A stretch of DNA of 64,000 bases from an uncultured Cohaesibacter sp. (GTDB lineage: Bacteria > Pseudomonadota > Alphaproteobacteria > Rhizobiales > Cohaesibacteraceae). The DNA lies in the NCBI RefSeq assembly GCF_963667045.1, contig NZ_OY762934.1, forward strand, positions 1,605,501-1,669,500, written 5' to 3'. How positions within the stretch are numbered: position 1 is the stretch's first letter; each line of letters starts with the position of its first letter. The notes under the pieces are model-generated. The model saw only the letters and a list, made by a program, of their open reading frames with translations. It ran no database searches and was not told the origin of the DNA. Made by a program: the position numbers and the translations under genes. Below, piece after piece: positions 18,152 through 26,761 of the stretch.

Positions 18152-18595
18152 TCAGAATTTTTCCTTGAAGGGTGCCATGCCACGGCGGGCCAGTTCGTCC
18201 GCCCGCTCGTTGCCATCGTGTCCTGCATGACCCTTCACCCAATGCCAGTCGACCTTGTGGCGCCGCAGCGCCTCGTCGAGCGCCTGCCACAGTTCGGCAT
18301 TCTTTACCGGTTTCTTGGCCGCTGTTTTCCAGCCGTTCTTCTTCCAGCCATAGATCCAGCCGGTGATCCCGCCCTTGACATATTGACTGTCGGTAAAGAG
18401 ATCCACTTCGCAAGGGCGCCGCAGCGCATTGAGTGCCTCGATTGCAGCCGTCAGTTCCATGCGGTTGTTGGTGGTTTCCGCTTCGCCGCCGCAGAGCTCC
18501 TTCTCATGCTCCCCCATGGTCAGCAGAGCCCCCCAGCCGCCTGGCCCGGGATTGCCGGAACAGGCTCCGTCAGTATAGATTGTCACTTTGCCCAT
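18152..18595 (-). CDS. rnhA: Ribonuclease HI
   Basis: 147 residues, standard length. It has the four catalytic acidic residues of RNase HI: Asp in [16 protein letters not shown], Glu in [13 protein letters not shown], Asp in [10 protein letters not shown] and Asp in GNERADELA. It removes RNA from RNA-DNA hybrids. The ATG at 18595 has AAGGAG five bases upstream. The frame remains open to 18724 only because the start region is duplicated upstream, so the longer frame is not the real start. Immediately upstream lie two further copies of its ribosome-binding site and first 16 or so codons (see the tandem repeat). Confidence 0.96.
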   Translation of the reverse strand: MGKVTIYTDGACSGNPGPGGWGALLTMGEHEKELCGGEAETTNNRMELTAAIEALNALRRPCEVDLFTDSQYVKGGITGWIYGWKKNGWKTAAKKPVKNAELWQALDEALRRHKVDWHWVKGHAGHDGNERADELARRGMAPFKEKF

Positions 18596-18731
18596 GCTGG
18601 CTCCTTGTGCCCCTTCCGGCGGCTTTCTTAATGGTCTTCTCGTCCTCGCGCACATGCGCTGCGGGCGTAGAGGGCGATGGCCCGGGATTGCCGGAACAAG
18701 CTCCGTCAGTATAGATTGCCCCATTGCCCAT
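18570..18731 (-). other. Upstream ORF in copy B of the rnhA repeat (53 codons)
   Basis: Starts at the copied rnhA ATG with the copied AAGGAG site, encodes [18 protein letters not shown] and then leaves homology. It ends at 18570, 26 bases inside rnhA itself. If translated, ribosomes would terminate just after the rnhA start, allowing coupling or interference. Confidence 0.45.
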
Positions 18732-18867
18732 GCTGGCTCCTTGTGCCCCTTCCGGCGGCTTTCTTAATGGTCTTCTCGTCCTCGCGCACATGCGCTGCGG
18801 GCGCAGAGGGCGATGGCCCGGGATTGCCGGAACAGGCTCCGTCAGTATAGATTGCCCCATTGCCCAT
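18706..18867 (-). other. Upstream ORF in copy C of the rnhA repeat (53 codons)
   Basis: Same plan as the copy-B frame: copied AAGGAG and ATG, 53 codons, ending at 18706, 26 bases past the copy-B start. The two frames and rnhA form a chain of equal overlaps. Confidence 0.45.
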
Positions 18868-19046
18868 GCTGGCTCCTTGTGCCCCTTCCGGCGGCGCTGC
18901 TTCGGTCTTCATGTCGTCGCGCCCTGTCTAGCCAACCCTTTGCCTTGGCGCAAGATACTTGCCCTCACTTATGGGGCGGTGTAGAGCTATCGCCAAAGCG
19001 AACCTGCCGCACCACCCGTTGCGGGGAAGACATCTGGAAGAGGGCC

Positions 19047-19883
19047 ATGTCCGAGATTGACCTAGACGCCTTGCAAGAGGAATACAACACAGCACTGGAG
19101 CTGGAGAAAGCCGGCAAATTCGACGAAGCTGCCGAGCATTATCGCAAGGCGCTGGAAATCGATCCCGATGACCATGCCGGCGCTTCCGTGCGGCTCGCCT
19201 CGATGCAGCGAGGCCCTTCGCCGGAAAAGGCGCCAGTTGCCTATGTCGCCACCCTGTTTGATCAGCATGCAGCCGCCTTCGAGAAGATTCTCGTGGATGA
19301 CCTTGGCTATGCCGTCCCGATGATGGTGCGCGAGATGATCGTCAAGTATCAGCCGGAACGGCGCTTTGCCCGCATGCTGGATCTGGGCTGTGGCACCGGG
19401 CTGACCGGCATTTCCATGAAAGACAAGGTGGACAACATGATCGGTGTGGACATCTCCACCGGCATGCTGGACGAAGCTTATGACAAGGAGGTCTATGACG
19501 ATCTCTATGCGGGTGATGTCGTCGAGTTCCTGAGCGAAATCGAGGATGATGGCGAAGGCGAATCCGGCGGCTGGGATCTCATCGTCTCCACCGACGTCTT
19601 GCCCTATCTGGGCGAGCTGGAAGAGAAGTTCCACCATGTGGCCCGCTGTCTGGACGAGGGCGGGCTGTTTGCCTTTTCCTCGGAAACCCTGCCGGACGAC
19701 GCTTTTGACGGTGCAGCCTACAAGGTCGGCCCCAAGCAACGGTTTGCCCATTCCGAGCGCTATATCCGACAGTTGCTTGATGCCAATGACATGGATGTGA
19801 AACATTTCGAGCTGATCGTGGTGCGCACTGATGAGGGCAAGCCGATCTACGGTCATCTGGTGCTTGCACAGAAGCGCGCGTGA
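19047..19883 (+). CDS. TPR-containing class I SAM-dependent methyltransferase
   Basis: 278 residues. Residues 5-45 form one TPR-like hairpin pair (EEYNTALELEKAGKFDEAAEHYRKALEIDPDD). Then comes a Rossmann methyltransferase with LDLGCGTGLTG (SAM loop), IGVDISTGMLDEA (acidic residue after strand 2) and WDLIVSTDVLPYLGEL (strand 4). This resembles the NDUFAF5/BioC-like predicted methyltransferases of alphaproteobacteria; the substrate is unknown. GGAAGAGGG precedes the ATG at 19047. Transcribed divergently from rnhA; no operon partner. Confidence 0.85.
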   Translation: MSEIDLDALQEEYNTALELEKAGKFDEAAEHYRKALEIDPDDHAGASVRLASMQRGPSPEKAPVAYVATLFDQHAAAFEKILVDDLGYAVPMMVREMIVKYQPERRFARMLDLGCGTGLTGISMKDKVDNMIGVDISTGMLDEAYDKEVYDDLYAGDVVEFLSEIEDDGEGESGGWDLIVSTDVLPYLGELEEKFHHVARCLDEGGLFAFSSETLPDDAFDGAAYKVGPKQRFAHSERYIRQLLDANDMDVKHFELIVVRTDEGKPIYGHLVLAQKRA

Positions 19884-20085
19884 AGAGGCTTCCGATCAGC
19901 GCTTGGAGAGAATGACCCCGCCGTCCGCCACCGGCGGAGGTTTCGCACATATTTTGTCGATGGCAGACGAACAATCATGGCATTCCCGGCTTGACTTTAC
20001 CGGGCCTGCCAAGCACTTTTGACCAGCAGGAAAAACGATCGCGTTCCTGCAGACCAGACCGCAGATCGGCGGCTTGGCTTCAGGT

Positions 20086-20352
20086 CAGCGGGAGAGCCCC
20101 CCAAGTCTTGCAAGGCAAGACAGCAAGGGCGCCGAAGGAGCAACCGCCTCGGAAACTCTCAGGCACAAGGGACCGCCAGACCAGCGAACTCTGGAAAGCA
20201 GCCTCGAAGGCAGGGTTCAAGAATCACGCCCTCCCCTCAAGGCTCACCGAAGGAAGCAGCCGTCTTCATGACGACTGGCCCAAGCCCGGACGTGTGGGCA
20301 GGTCAGCCTGAAGGAAGACGGGAAATCTCTCAGGTTCTGTGACAGAGGAGGC
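20086..20352 (+). promoter_or_regulatory. Tandem glycine riboswitch
   Basis: Two aptamer copies are recognisable. The first has GCGGGAGAGCCCC, GCGCCGAAGGAGCAA and AACTCTCAGGCACAAGGGACCG, ending in CTCTGGAAAG. The second has CTCACCGAAGGAAGCA and ATCTCTCAGGTTCTGTGACAGAGG. These are the conserved words of the glycine riboswitch (gcvT RNA), and the following genes are gcvT and gcvH, the expected targets. The type-I aptamer pair normally switches the glycine-cleavage genes on when glycine is plentiful. About 100 bases separate the second aptamer from the gcvT ATG. Confidence 0.93.
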
Positions 20353-20451
20353 ACCGATGCAAGATGGAAACTCCTCACGGAGCCGACCAGTCTGCACCCG
20401 TGCAACCCGTGAGCGCCGCATTTTGGCGCCCGTTACAGAAAGAGAGATGCA

Positions 20452-21588
20452 ATGGCTGACCTAAGCGAAGCCAGGAAAACACCCCTGTTTGCCCTTCACG
20501 AAGAGCTGGGCGGAAGCCTTGTCGATTTTGCTGGCTATGCCCTGCCCGTGCGCTACCCAGCGGGCATCATGGCCGAGCACATCCATTGCCGCGACAGCGC
20601 TGCGCTGTTCGACGTCTCCCACATGGGGCAGGCGCTGCTGGTGGGACCCGATCATGTCACCACCGCCAAGGCGCTGGAAGCCATCACCCCGTCGGCCTTT
20701 ACCAAGCTGGCACCGGGTCGGATGCGCTACAGCGTGCTGCTCAATGAGCAGGGCGGCATCATCGACGACTTCATCGTGACACGGCCGGAAGACCCGGCCT
20801 TTGATGGCACCCTGATGCTGGTCGTCAACGGCGCCTGCAAGGAAAAGGACTATGCGTTCCTCAGCGCCAACCTGCCCGAAGGCATCACCCTCAAGCGGCT
20901 TGACGACAAGGCGCTCATCGCCCTGCAAGGCCCCAAGGCTGTGGGCGCGCTCAGCCGTCACGCTGCAAAGGCCGCGGGTCTCTCCTTCATGAGCCACACC
21001 CCCGATGTGATCAACGGAGTGGCCGTCGGGATTTCCCGCTGCGGCTACACCGGCGAGGACGGATTCGAGATTTCCTGCAACGTGGACGATGCCGAAGCCT
21101 TGGCACGCCTGTTGCTGGCAGAACCGGAAGTGGAACCAGCCGGACTTGGTGCCCGCGACAGCCTGCGCCTTGAAAGCGGCCTCTGCCTCTATGGTCACGA
21201 TCTGGACGAAGACACCGACCCGGCAGAAGCCAATCTTGGCTGGGCAATCCAGAAGAGCCGCAGAGAAGACGGCGCTTTTCCGGGCGCAGACCGCATCCTC
21301 ACGGGTCTGGAAGAAGGTCCCGCACGGATTCGCGTCGGCATCCGCCTTCTGGGCAAGGCCCCGGCGCGTGAAGGCACCGAGATTCAGGATCAGGATGGCA
21401 ATGTGATCGGACAGGTGACATCGGGCGGCTTCGCCCCCACCCTGCAGATCCCGATTGCCATGGGATATGTCGCACCAGCCTTCGCTGACATCGGCACCAA
21501 GGTCAATCTGGTGGTCCGCAAGCGCGCGCTCGAAGCAGAAATCGCCAGCATGCCGTTTGTTCCGCAACGGTATGTTCGCAAACCCTGA
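20452..21588 (+). CDS. gcvT: Aminomethyltransferase (glycine cleavage T protein)
   Basis: 378 residues. FDVSHMGQALLVG, GRMRYSVLLNEQGGIIDDFIVT, CGYTGEDGFEISC and GLGARDSLRLESGLCLYGHDLDEDTDPAEANLGWAI are signature GcvT blocks, including the folate-site Asp and Glu. It transfers the methylene group of aminomethyl-lipoyl GcvH to tetrahydrofolate, releasing ammonia. The gene follows a glycine riboswitch and precedes gcvH by 81 bases, so the two form an operon. Confidence 0.97.
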   Translation: MADLSEARKTPLFALHEELGGSLVDFAGYALPVRYPAGIMAEHIHCRDSAALFDVSHMGQALLVGPDHVTTAKALEAITPSAFTKLAPGRMRYSVLLNEQGGIIDDFIVTRPEDPAFDGTLMLVVNGACKEKDYAFLSANLPEGITLKRLDDKALIALQGPKAVGALSRHAAKAAGLSFMSHTPDVINGVAVGISRCGYTGEDGFEISCNVDDAEALARLLLAEPEVEPAGLGARDSLRLESGLCLYGHDLDEDTDPAEANLGWAIQKSRREDGAFPGADRILTGLEEGPARIRVGIRLLGKAPAREGTEIQDQDGNVIGQVTSGGFAPTLQIPIAMGYVAPAFADIGTKVNLVVRKRALEAEIASMPFVPQRYVRKP

Positions 21589-21669
21589 GCCGACCATCGG
21601 CAAGCATTTCAAGCATTTATCGACAAAGCAACAATCAGCATCATTGCATATCGACAAGGGAACTCACAC

Positions 21670-22044
21670 ATGACCACCTATTACAGCGAAGACCATGAAT
21701 GGGTTGAAGTGAACGGCAAATTTGCCACCGTCGGCATCACCGACTTTGCTCAGAAGCAGCTCGGCGACGTCGTCTTCGTGGAACTGCCCGAAGTTGGCCG
21801 GGAACTGGAAAAAGGCGAAGAAGCCGCCGTTGTGGAAAGCGTCAAGGCCGCATCCGAAGTCTACTCGCCGATCGACGGTGAAGTGACCGAGGTCAACGCA
21901 ACGCTGGAAGACGAGCCAGCATTGGTCAACAGCGACGCCGAGAGCGACGCATGGTTCTTCAAGATCAAGATTGCCGACAAGAGCCAGCTTGAGGATCTGA
22001 TGAGCGAAGAAGACTACAAGACCTTCGTCGCCGAACAGGAATAG
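21670..22044 (+). CDS. gcvH: Glycine cleavage H protein
   Basis: 124 residues. [41 protein letters not shown] and [17 protein letters not shown] include the lipoyl-lysine (K in ESVKAAS). It carries the aminomethyl group between the P, T and L proteins. gcvP, normally third in the operon, is absent: a terminator and then an opposite-strand gene follow, so gcvP must be elsewhere. Confidence 0.97.
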   Translation: MTTYYSEDHEWVEVNGKFATVGITDFAQKQLGDVVFVELPEVGRELEKGEEAAVVESVKAASEVYSPIDGEVTEVNATLEDEPALVNSDAESDAWFFKIKIADKSQLEDLMSEEDYKTFVAEQE

Positions 22045-22070
22045 CCCCTCTCTTCAGAGCGTTGGTAAAA

Positions 22071-22106
22071 GGCGCGGTAGCCAGAGGGCTGCCGCGCCTT
22101 CGTTTT
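22071..22106 (+). terminator. Rho-independent terminator after gcvH
   Basis: GGCGCGGTAGCC pairs with GGCTGCCGCGCC (12 bp with one G-T pair) around AGAG, followed by TTCGTTTT. It lies 26 bases past the gcvH stop. Confidence 0.85.
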
Positions 22107-22144
22107 GTCCGTTGCATGACGTCATCCCGAGCCAAGCGCAAAGC

Positions 22145-24259
22145 CTATCGCGATCTGCCCTTGATCAGCGTCAGTTCCGGGCGGGTCGGTCCCACGAAGG
22201 TCTCATTCGAGACCTGCGGAGCCTGATCGCCACTATCTTGGCTGGCACCGGACAGCATCGCCAGAATCGCCAGCTTGTGCATGGGCTTTCCGAACAGATA
22301 GCCTTGGAAAATATCACAGCGCTGGGCCTGCAGGAACAGCATCTGCTTCTCGGTCTCGACCCCTTCTGCCACGACTTTCAGCCCCATGCCGCGTGCCAGA
22401 TTGATGACACCGCGCACCAGCTTGCGGTCCTCTTCCTTGTCTTCGATCTGTTGCACGAAGGAGCGGTCGATCTTGAGAACATCGAGCGGCAGGCTCTTGA
22501 GGTAACCAAGGTTCGAGTACCCCGTGCCGAAATCGTCCATGGCCAGGGAAATCCCCTTGGCGGACAGGCGCGACAGCATGCTCGCCGCCTTACGAGTGTC
22601 CTGCACATCGACGCTTTCGGTGATTTCGACCGTGAGATAGTTGGGATCGAAGCCTGTGCTGTCGAGCAGTTCCATCAGTTCAGCATCGAGAGTGGAGTTA
22701 TTCAACTGGTGAGGACTGAGATTGATGGACAGATGCAGTTTGTGGCCCGCCTTGTGCCAGCTTACCAGATCGGAACAGGCCTCGCGGAAGATCCAGTCAG
22801 ACAGGGTTCCAATCAGACCGGAGTTTTCAGCAATCGCGATAAAATCCATGGTCGGAATCTGGCCCTGCTCTGGATGAAACCAGCGCACCAGAGCCTCCAC
22901 GCCGGTGATGCCGCATATGCCGGTTTCCTGATTTCGGGTCACCTGCGGCTGGTAGTAAACCTCCAGCCCCTTGCCGCCATGCAGCAGCGAATGCCTGAGG
23001 TCGGCTTCCAGGCGCACTCGGTTCTGAATGGCGACACTCATGCCCGCTTCATAGAGGGAATAGGTCTGACGCCCCCTGCTCTTGGCCTCATACAACGCCA
23101 GATCGGCATCACGCAGCAGCTCATCGGATGAACCGGACAGGTCCGGGTAGCGCGAGATGCCTGCGGACGAGGAGATCCGGATATCATTGCCCGACAGATC
23201 GAATGCCGAGCTCAGGGCATTGATGGCCTTGACCACCGACCGTTCCGTTTCGATGAAGTCGGCACACTGGAGAACGGCAAACTCATCTCCCCCGAGACGC
23301 ACGACAATATCATTTTCCTGCGAGAAGATGTTGGTCAGACGCGCCGCAGCATTCTTCAACAGACGGTCTCCCATGGGGTGACCGAATGTGTCGTTGACAT
23401 CCTTGAACTTGTCCAGATCGAAGAGGATCAGGTTGAAGCCCTTGCCGGTTTCCTCTGCCATCCTGATGAAATGATTCATTTTCTGATTAAGGAAGGACCG
23501 GTTGCCAAGACCGGTCAGGGGGTCATGCTCGGCCAGAAAGCGGACACGGGCCTCCCGCCCCTTGATTTTCGTTTCTTCCTTACGCGCCCGATAGGCTTCT
23601 GAACCGAAAAGAGTGAGGATCAGCATGACGCCTACTGCCGAGGAAAGCAGCATCACATCCATCGACTTCAATGCATCGTCAAGACGCTGCTGCAGCAGCG
23701 ACGCCCGCTTCAGTCGGGTCTGGGCGATGACGGCGGCCATAGAAGAAATTTCGCTCTCAAAAAGGGCCAGTTGCCGGTCGATTTTCTGAAATTTGATGAA
23801 GTCCCCCGGCTCCAGAGACTGGACAAGTGGGTCGATTGCCCGCAAGGACATCCGCAGACGGGACATCATCTGATTAAAGTGTTCATGCTGTTCGGATGGA
23901 ATGTCAACGCTGACGGTATTGATGCGGAAAGCGCGGCTCCAGAGGATGTCGAACCATTTGTGGACCATCTGGTGGGAGACATCCTGCACATCGACACGGC
24001 TACCATCCAGTTTTTCGACAGGCCCGATATCGCTCACATCCAGACCGACGCCCAACGCATATTTGGCAACGATACTCCTGAATCGTCTATACTCCAGCTC
24101 AAGGCGAATGCCTTCATCGCGGCCGGAAATCATCTCATAGCTCTGCGCAATCTGACCGCGCAACCGGTCCACCTTCTGGAACTGGGAGAACTCCAGCGCC
24201 AGCAGTGCAACGACAGAAACCAAGTAAGCGGAGGCCAGAGCCCTGGAATACAGTCTCAT
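22145..24259 (-). CDS. Membrane GGDEF-EAL protein paired with a molybdopterin-fold protein
   Basis: 704 residues. TM helix at residues 6-24 (ASAYLVSVVALLALEF), then a mostly helical periplasmic domain of about 170 residues. A second TM follows around 205-222 (MLLSSAVGVMLILTLFG). The GGDEF domain has an intact VVRLGGDEFAVL near residue 323 and the EAL domain intact VEALVRWFHPEQG, VEITESVDV, DDFGTGYSNLGYL and VVAEGVETE. Both c-di-GMP synthesis and hydrolysis are possible. The start ATG at 24259 overlaps the stop of the upstream gene (ATGA), so the two are translationally coupled and likely work as one sensor. Confidence 0.93.
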   Translation of the reverse strand: MRLYSRALASAYLVSVVALLALEFSQFQKVDRLRGQIAQSYEMISGRDEGIRLELEYRRFRSIVAKYALGVGLDVSDIGPVEKLDGSRVDVQDVSHQMVHKWFDILWSRAFRINTVSVDIPSEQHEHFNQMMSRLRMSLRAIDPLVQSLEPGDFIKFQKIDRQLALFESEISSMAAVIAQTRLKRASLLQQRLDDALKSMDVMLLSSAVGVMLILTLFGSEAYRARKEETKIKGREARVRFLAEHDPLTGLGNRSFLNQKMNHFIRMAEETGKGFNLILFDLDKFKDVNDTFGHPMGDRLLKNAAARLTNIFSQENDIVVRLGGDEFAVLQCADFIETERSVVKAINALSSAFDLSGNDIRISSSAGISRYPDLSGSSDELLRDADLALYEAKSRGRQTYSLYEAGMSVAIQNRVRLEADLRHSLLHGGKGLEVYYQPQVTRNQETGICGITGVEALVRWFHPEQGQIPTMDFIAIAENSGLIGTLSDWIFREACSDLVSWHKAGHKLHLSINLSPHQLNNSTLDAELMELLDSTGFDPNYLTVEITESVDVQDTRKAASMLSRLSAKGISLAMDDFGTGYSNLGYLKSLPLDVLKIDRSFVQQIEDKEEDRKLVRGVINLARGMGLKVVAEGVETEKQMLFLQAQRCDIFQGYLFGKPMHKLAILAMLSGASQDSGDQAPQVSNETFVGPTRPELTLIKGRSR

Positions 24260-24813
24260 TTCACAATCATCTTCTCGATTTGCCAAACGGAACGGGCGGC
24301 GTATTTCGGATCAAGAAGAGATGCATCCAAATCCCGAGGATAGATGAGCCGTGTCGGGCCGCGCCGGCGGATGCTCAGATCCTTGCCATTTTGACGAAGG
24401 GCGAGCAGAACATCATGGTCATAGAAGTCCTTGATGGGGATGGTCACGCTGTAACCATCAAGGGCGCGAAACTCCACCAGCTCTCCCTTTGAACCGACAT
24501 AATCCAGAAGATCACGCATCAGCACGCCATGCCATAGATGGGGAGTTGAGGAATAGATGGTACGGGTGTGAAGCTCTCTGAGGCCGATTTTCTCGATCAT
24601 CGGGCGATCAAGAAGCACTGCGCCGTTGGCATTGTGATTGTCGAGCTTGCCCGTTATTGTCAGGATGACGTCCCTTTGCGGCCAGCTCAGCTCATCGGCA
24701 TAAACAAATACCGAATGAGCCTCCAGGCATGTGACCGTGGAGAAGATAATGCCGCAGACCAGTTTGAGGTGCAGTCTTGCGAGTGCACCCCCCATATTTC
24801 CCCGTCGAGCCAT
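24256..24813 (-). CDS. Periplasmic protein with an oxidoreductase molybdopterin-binding (SUOX-like) fold
   Basis: 185 residues. A hydrophobic export signal at 12-35 is followed by VILTITGKLDNHN, HTRTIYSSTPHLWHGVLMRDLLDYVG, VEFRALDGYSVTIPIKDF and a C-terminal PTRLIYPRDL. These align with the sulfite-oxidase-type molybdopterin-binding fold. The invariant cofactor-ligating Cys of true SUOX enzymes is not seen at the usual position, so it may bind a ligand without catalysis. The start could be a few codons further in. Stop and start overlap (ATGA) with the GGDEF-EAL gene. Such pairs, a small SUOX-fold protein with a membrane signalling protein, are seen elsewhere in proteobacteria (recalled, not checked). 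Confidence 0.7.
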   Translation of the reverse strand: MARRGNMGGALARLHLKLVCGIIFSTVTCLEAHSVFVYADELSWPQRDVILTITGKLDNHNANGAVLLDRPMIEKIGLRELHTRTIYSSTPHLWHGVLMRDLLDYVGSKGELVEFRALDGYSVTIPIKDFYDHDVLLALRQNGKDLSIRRRGPTRLIYPRDLDASLLDPKYAARSVWQIEKMIVK

Positions 24814-25051
24814 TGTTCACCCCTGTTTGGCCAGATCAAACCACAGGGGGCATTCACAAATGGTAAAACGCTACCAAGTGGACTGATAGGAAACGGGAAT
24901 TGGCTGGAATTATACTTTTATACTTAATTGACAGTTAAAGCGTGGTTTCGGCAAAGATCGGCAAAAAACTGCCGCCCAAGCCCAGCCTGCGGCATAAGAC
25001 CAGTCGGAAAGCTGCCAGTCCAACCGGTCAGGTCAGTGTCCGCAGAGGCAG

Positions 25052-25732
25052 TTATTTCTCGTGCCAGTTCTTCAGCGCTTCGATAGTCGCCGGAATATCG
25101 ACGAGACGACGTACAACGGTTTCTGCACCGGCATCCATCAGATGCTCCCCATGACCGGGGTAGCTGTGGCTGGCGCCAATGAAGCCAATCACCCGCATCC
25201 CGGCCTGACAGGCAGCCTGAACACCGTGGGTGCTGTCCTCAATCACGATGCAATCGGCCGGGTCTGTTTCCAGCACCGTTGCCGCATGCAGGAACACGTT
25301 CGGGTCTGGCTTGGGCTGTTTGGTGCCCACTTCTACGGCTGAGTAGACATAGGGGCGAAAGCGATCCCACAGGTCGCCGCGGCGCATGTTGCTCCGTAGT
25401 CGTTCCATGGCCGTGTTAGAGCAGACACAACGCGGGTAGTCGAGCTGATCGAGCATCTCGTGGGCGCCCTCGATGACCTTCATCGTATCGATCTTCTGCA
25501 TGGCGCGATCATCAATCCGTTCCAAGATGTCGAACGGCAGGTTACGCTCGAGTTCCTCTTCAATGAGCTGGACAATCTCGGCATTGGTCATGCCGGCGTA
25601 AGTGCTGTTGTAGGTTCCCAGATCCATGTCCAGATCTTCTTCCTGGAACACCTCGATGGATGCCTTGGCCCAAATGATTTCCGTATCCACCAGCGTGCCA
25701 TCGCAGTCAAAAATCACCAGCATCTTGTCCAT
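25052..25732 (-). CDS. HAD-superfamily phosphatase (beta-phosphoglucomutase-like)
   Basis: 226 residues. [11 protein letters not shown] (nucleophile and acid-base Asp), a helical cap, then SNTAMERL (motif II), [15 protein letters not shown] (motif III Lys) and [14 protein letters not shown] (motif IV) are all intact. This is the GmhB/YcjU/Gph-like class with a helical cap, acting on small phosphorylated metabolites; the substrate cannot be told. It is the last gene of the minus-strand run below surf1, separated by a strong stem-loop. Confidence 0.9.
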   Translation of the reverse strand: MDKMLVIFDCDGTLVDTEIIWAKASIEVFQEEDLDMDLGTYNSTYAGMTNAEIVQLIEEELERNLPFDILERIDDRAMQKIDTMKVIEGAHEMLDQLDYPRCVCSNTAMERLRSNMRRGDLWDRFRPYVYSAVEVGTKQPKPDPNVFLHAATVLETDPADCIVIEDSTHGVQAACQAGMRVIGFIGASHSYPGHGEHLMDAGAETVVRRLVDIPATIEALKNWHEK

Positions 25733-25764
25733 CCTTGCTATCCGTCTGCATCAACCCGAAGCGC

Positions 25765-25796
25765 GCCCCCTGACAGGCCGGAAACCTGCAGGGGGC
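25765..25796. other. Long stem-loop between surf1 and the HAD gene
   Basis: GCCCCCTG-A-CAGG pairs with CCTG-CAGGGGGC (12 bp, one bulged A) around a 7-base loop. There is no T tract on either side, so it may be a processing or factor-dependent termination structure at the end of the oxidase operon. Confidence 0.5.
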
Positions 25797-25850
25797 ACGA
25801 AATCCTTCATTTGGACCTTTGGACGTATGAGGTCAATGGGGTGGTGCCAA

Positions 25851-26645
25851 TTATTTGCCGCTATCGCCATGTTCCGACGCAAACTTCTGGCTTTTGCGGC
25901 TGCTTTTCCGCAGGAAAAGGAGGACGATAACGACCAGCACCACCGCTAGCCCATACCAGGTGAGCGCATATTGCAAATGACTGTTGCGGAAGCTGATGCG
26001 CGTTTCTCCCCCCTGCGGCAAGCTCGCCCCGCCGGGGCCGGATGGCACCCCCTGCCCCTTGAGAAGATCCACCCAGTAGGGGGCCGTGGTAGCAGGATCC
26101 ATGCCCAGATAGGCCGCCATTTCGCCGACCTGCCGGACGATCCAGACATTCTTCTGCCTGTCCGCTTTCGGGCTTAGCCAGTTTTTCGGCTCGTCAAACC
26201 GCATGAGGCCAGCGAGCGCCACGTCGCCAGTGATCAGGGTTTCCTGCCGGCTTTTCTCCTCTTTCAGGGCTTCGGGCACGAAACCGCGATTGATGATCAC
26301 TTGCCAGCCATCGGCTGTGATGAAGGGGGTCATGATCAGGTAGCCGGGTCCTCTCAGCGGCCCACCAAGAGGCTCGTTGAGGGCAAACCAGACGTGGACC
26401 TCGTGGCTGTGGTCATAGTGACCGACAAGGCGCACGGGCCGGTAGACCGCTGCATCGGGTTGAAGATCAGCCCACAGGTCCGGTCCTGGTGCCGCCTCAG
26501 GGGATGCCGCGACGCGGCTATTCACATCCGCTATCAATTGCTCTTTCCAGGCCAGCCTCCGGACTTGCCAGTTGCCCAGCGAGACGAGGAGGACGAAAAC
26601 CGCAAGGGCACTCAGGCTGAACAGCCAGAATTTCGCTCCGGACAT
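25851..26645 (-). CDS. SURF1 family cytochrome oxidase assembly protein
   Basis: 264 residues from the ATG at 26645 (GGGA seven bases upstream; the frame itself opens at 26726). Two TM helices flank a periplasmic domain: LFSLSALAVFVLLVSLGNWQVRRLAWKE at the start and YALTWYGLAVVLVVIVLLFL at the end. GxWQxxRxxWK and SHLQYALTWY are SURF1 signatures. It helps insert haem a into oxidase subunit I. It belongs to the cox cluster but is cut off from DUF983 by an opposite-strand gene. Confidence 0.92.
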   Translation of the reverse strand: MSGAKFWLFSLSALAVFVLLVSLGNWQVRRLAWKEQLIADVNSRVAASPEAAPGPDLWADLQPDAAVYRPVRLVGHYDHSHEVHVWFALNEPLGGPLRGPGYLIMTPFITADGWQVIINRGFVPEALKEEKSRQETLITGDVALAGLMRFDEPKNWLSPKADRQKNVWIVRQVGEMAAYLGMDPATTAPYWVDLLKGQGVPSGPGGASLPQGGETRISFRNSHLQYALTWYGLAVVLVVIVLLFLRKSSRKSQKFASEHGDSGK

Positions 26646-26761
26646 CACTTTTCCCACACGCTCCCCATGTCTTTGTGCTAGCAGACGGGATGCTACAGGC
26701 ATTTCGGCCCTCGGGCCACCCAACATCCGCTCAAGCCCCCGAGCAAAGAGGATTTTCTGCC

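Larger units (their letters stand above)
18542..18895. repeat. 136-bp tandem repeat made from the 5' end of rnhA (2.6 copies)
   Basis: Copy A spans 18542-18677 (inside rnhA and its leader), copy B 18678-18813 and partial copy C 18814-18895. The period is exactly 136 bases, as measured between the three start codons at 18595, 18731 and 18867. Copies are nearly identical. B and C share a change in codons 3-5 relative to the real gene, and B has one further change (AAG for AGG). 136 is not a multiple of three, so each displaced gene start falls out of frame with the next. Confidence 0.95.

Noticed and set aside
18542-18895. Repeat near rnhA as an insertion element
   Set aside because: There is no terminal inverted repeat or transposase; the unit is a copy of the gene start, so tandem duplication explains it.
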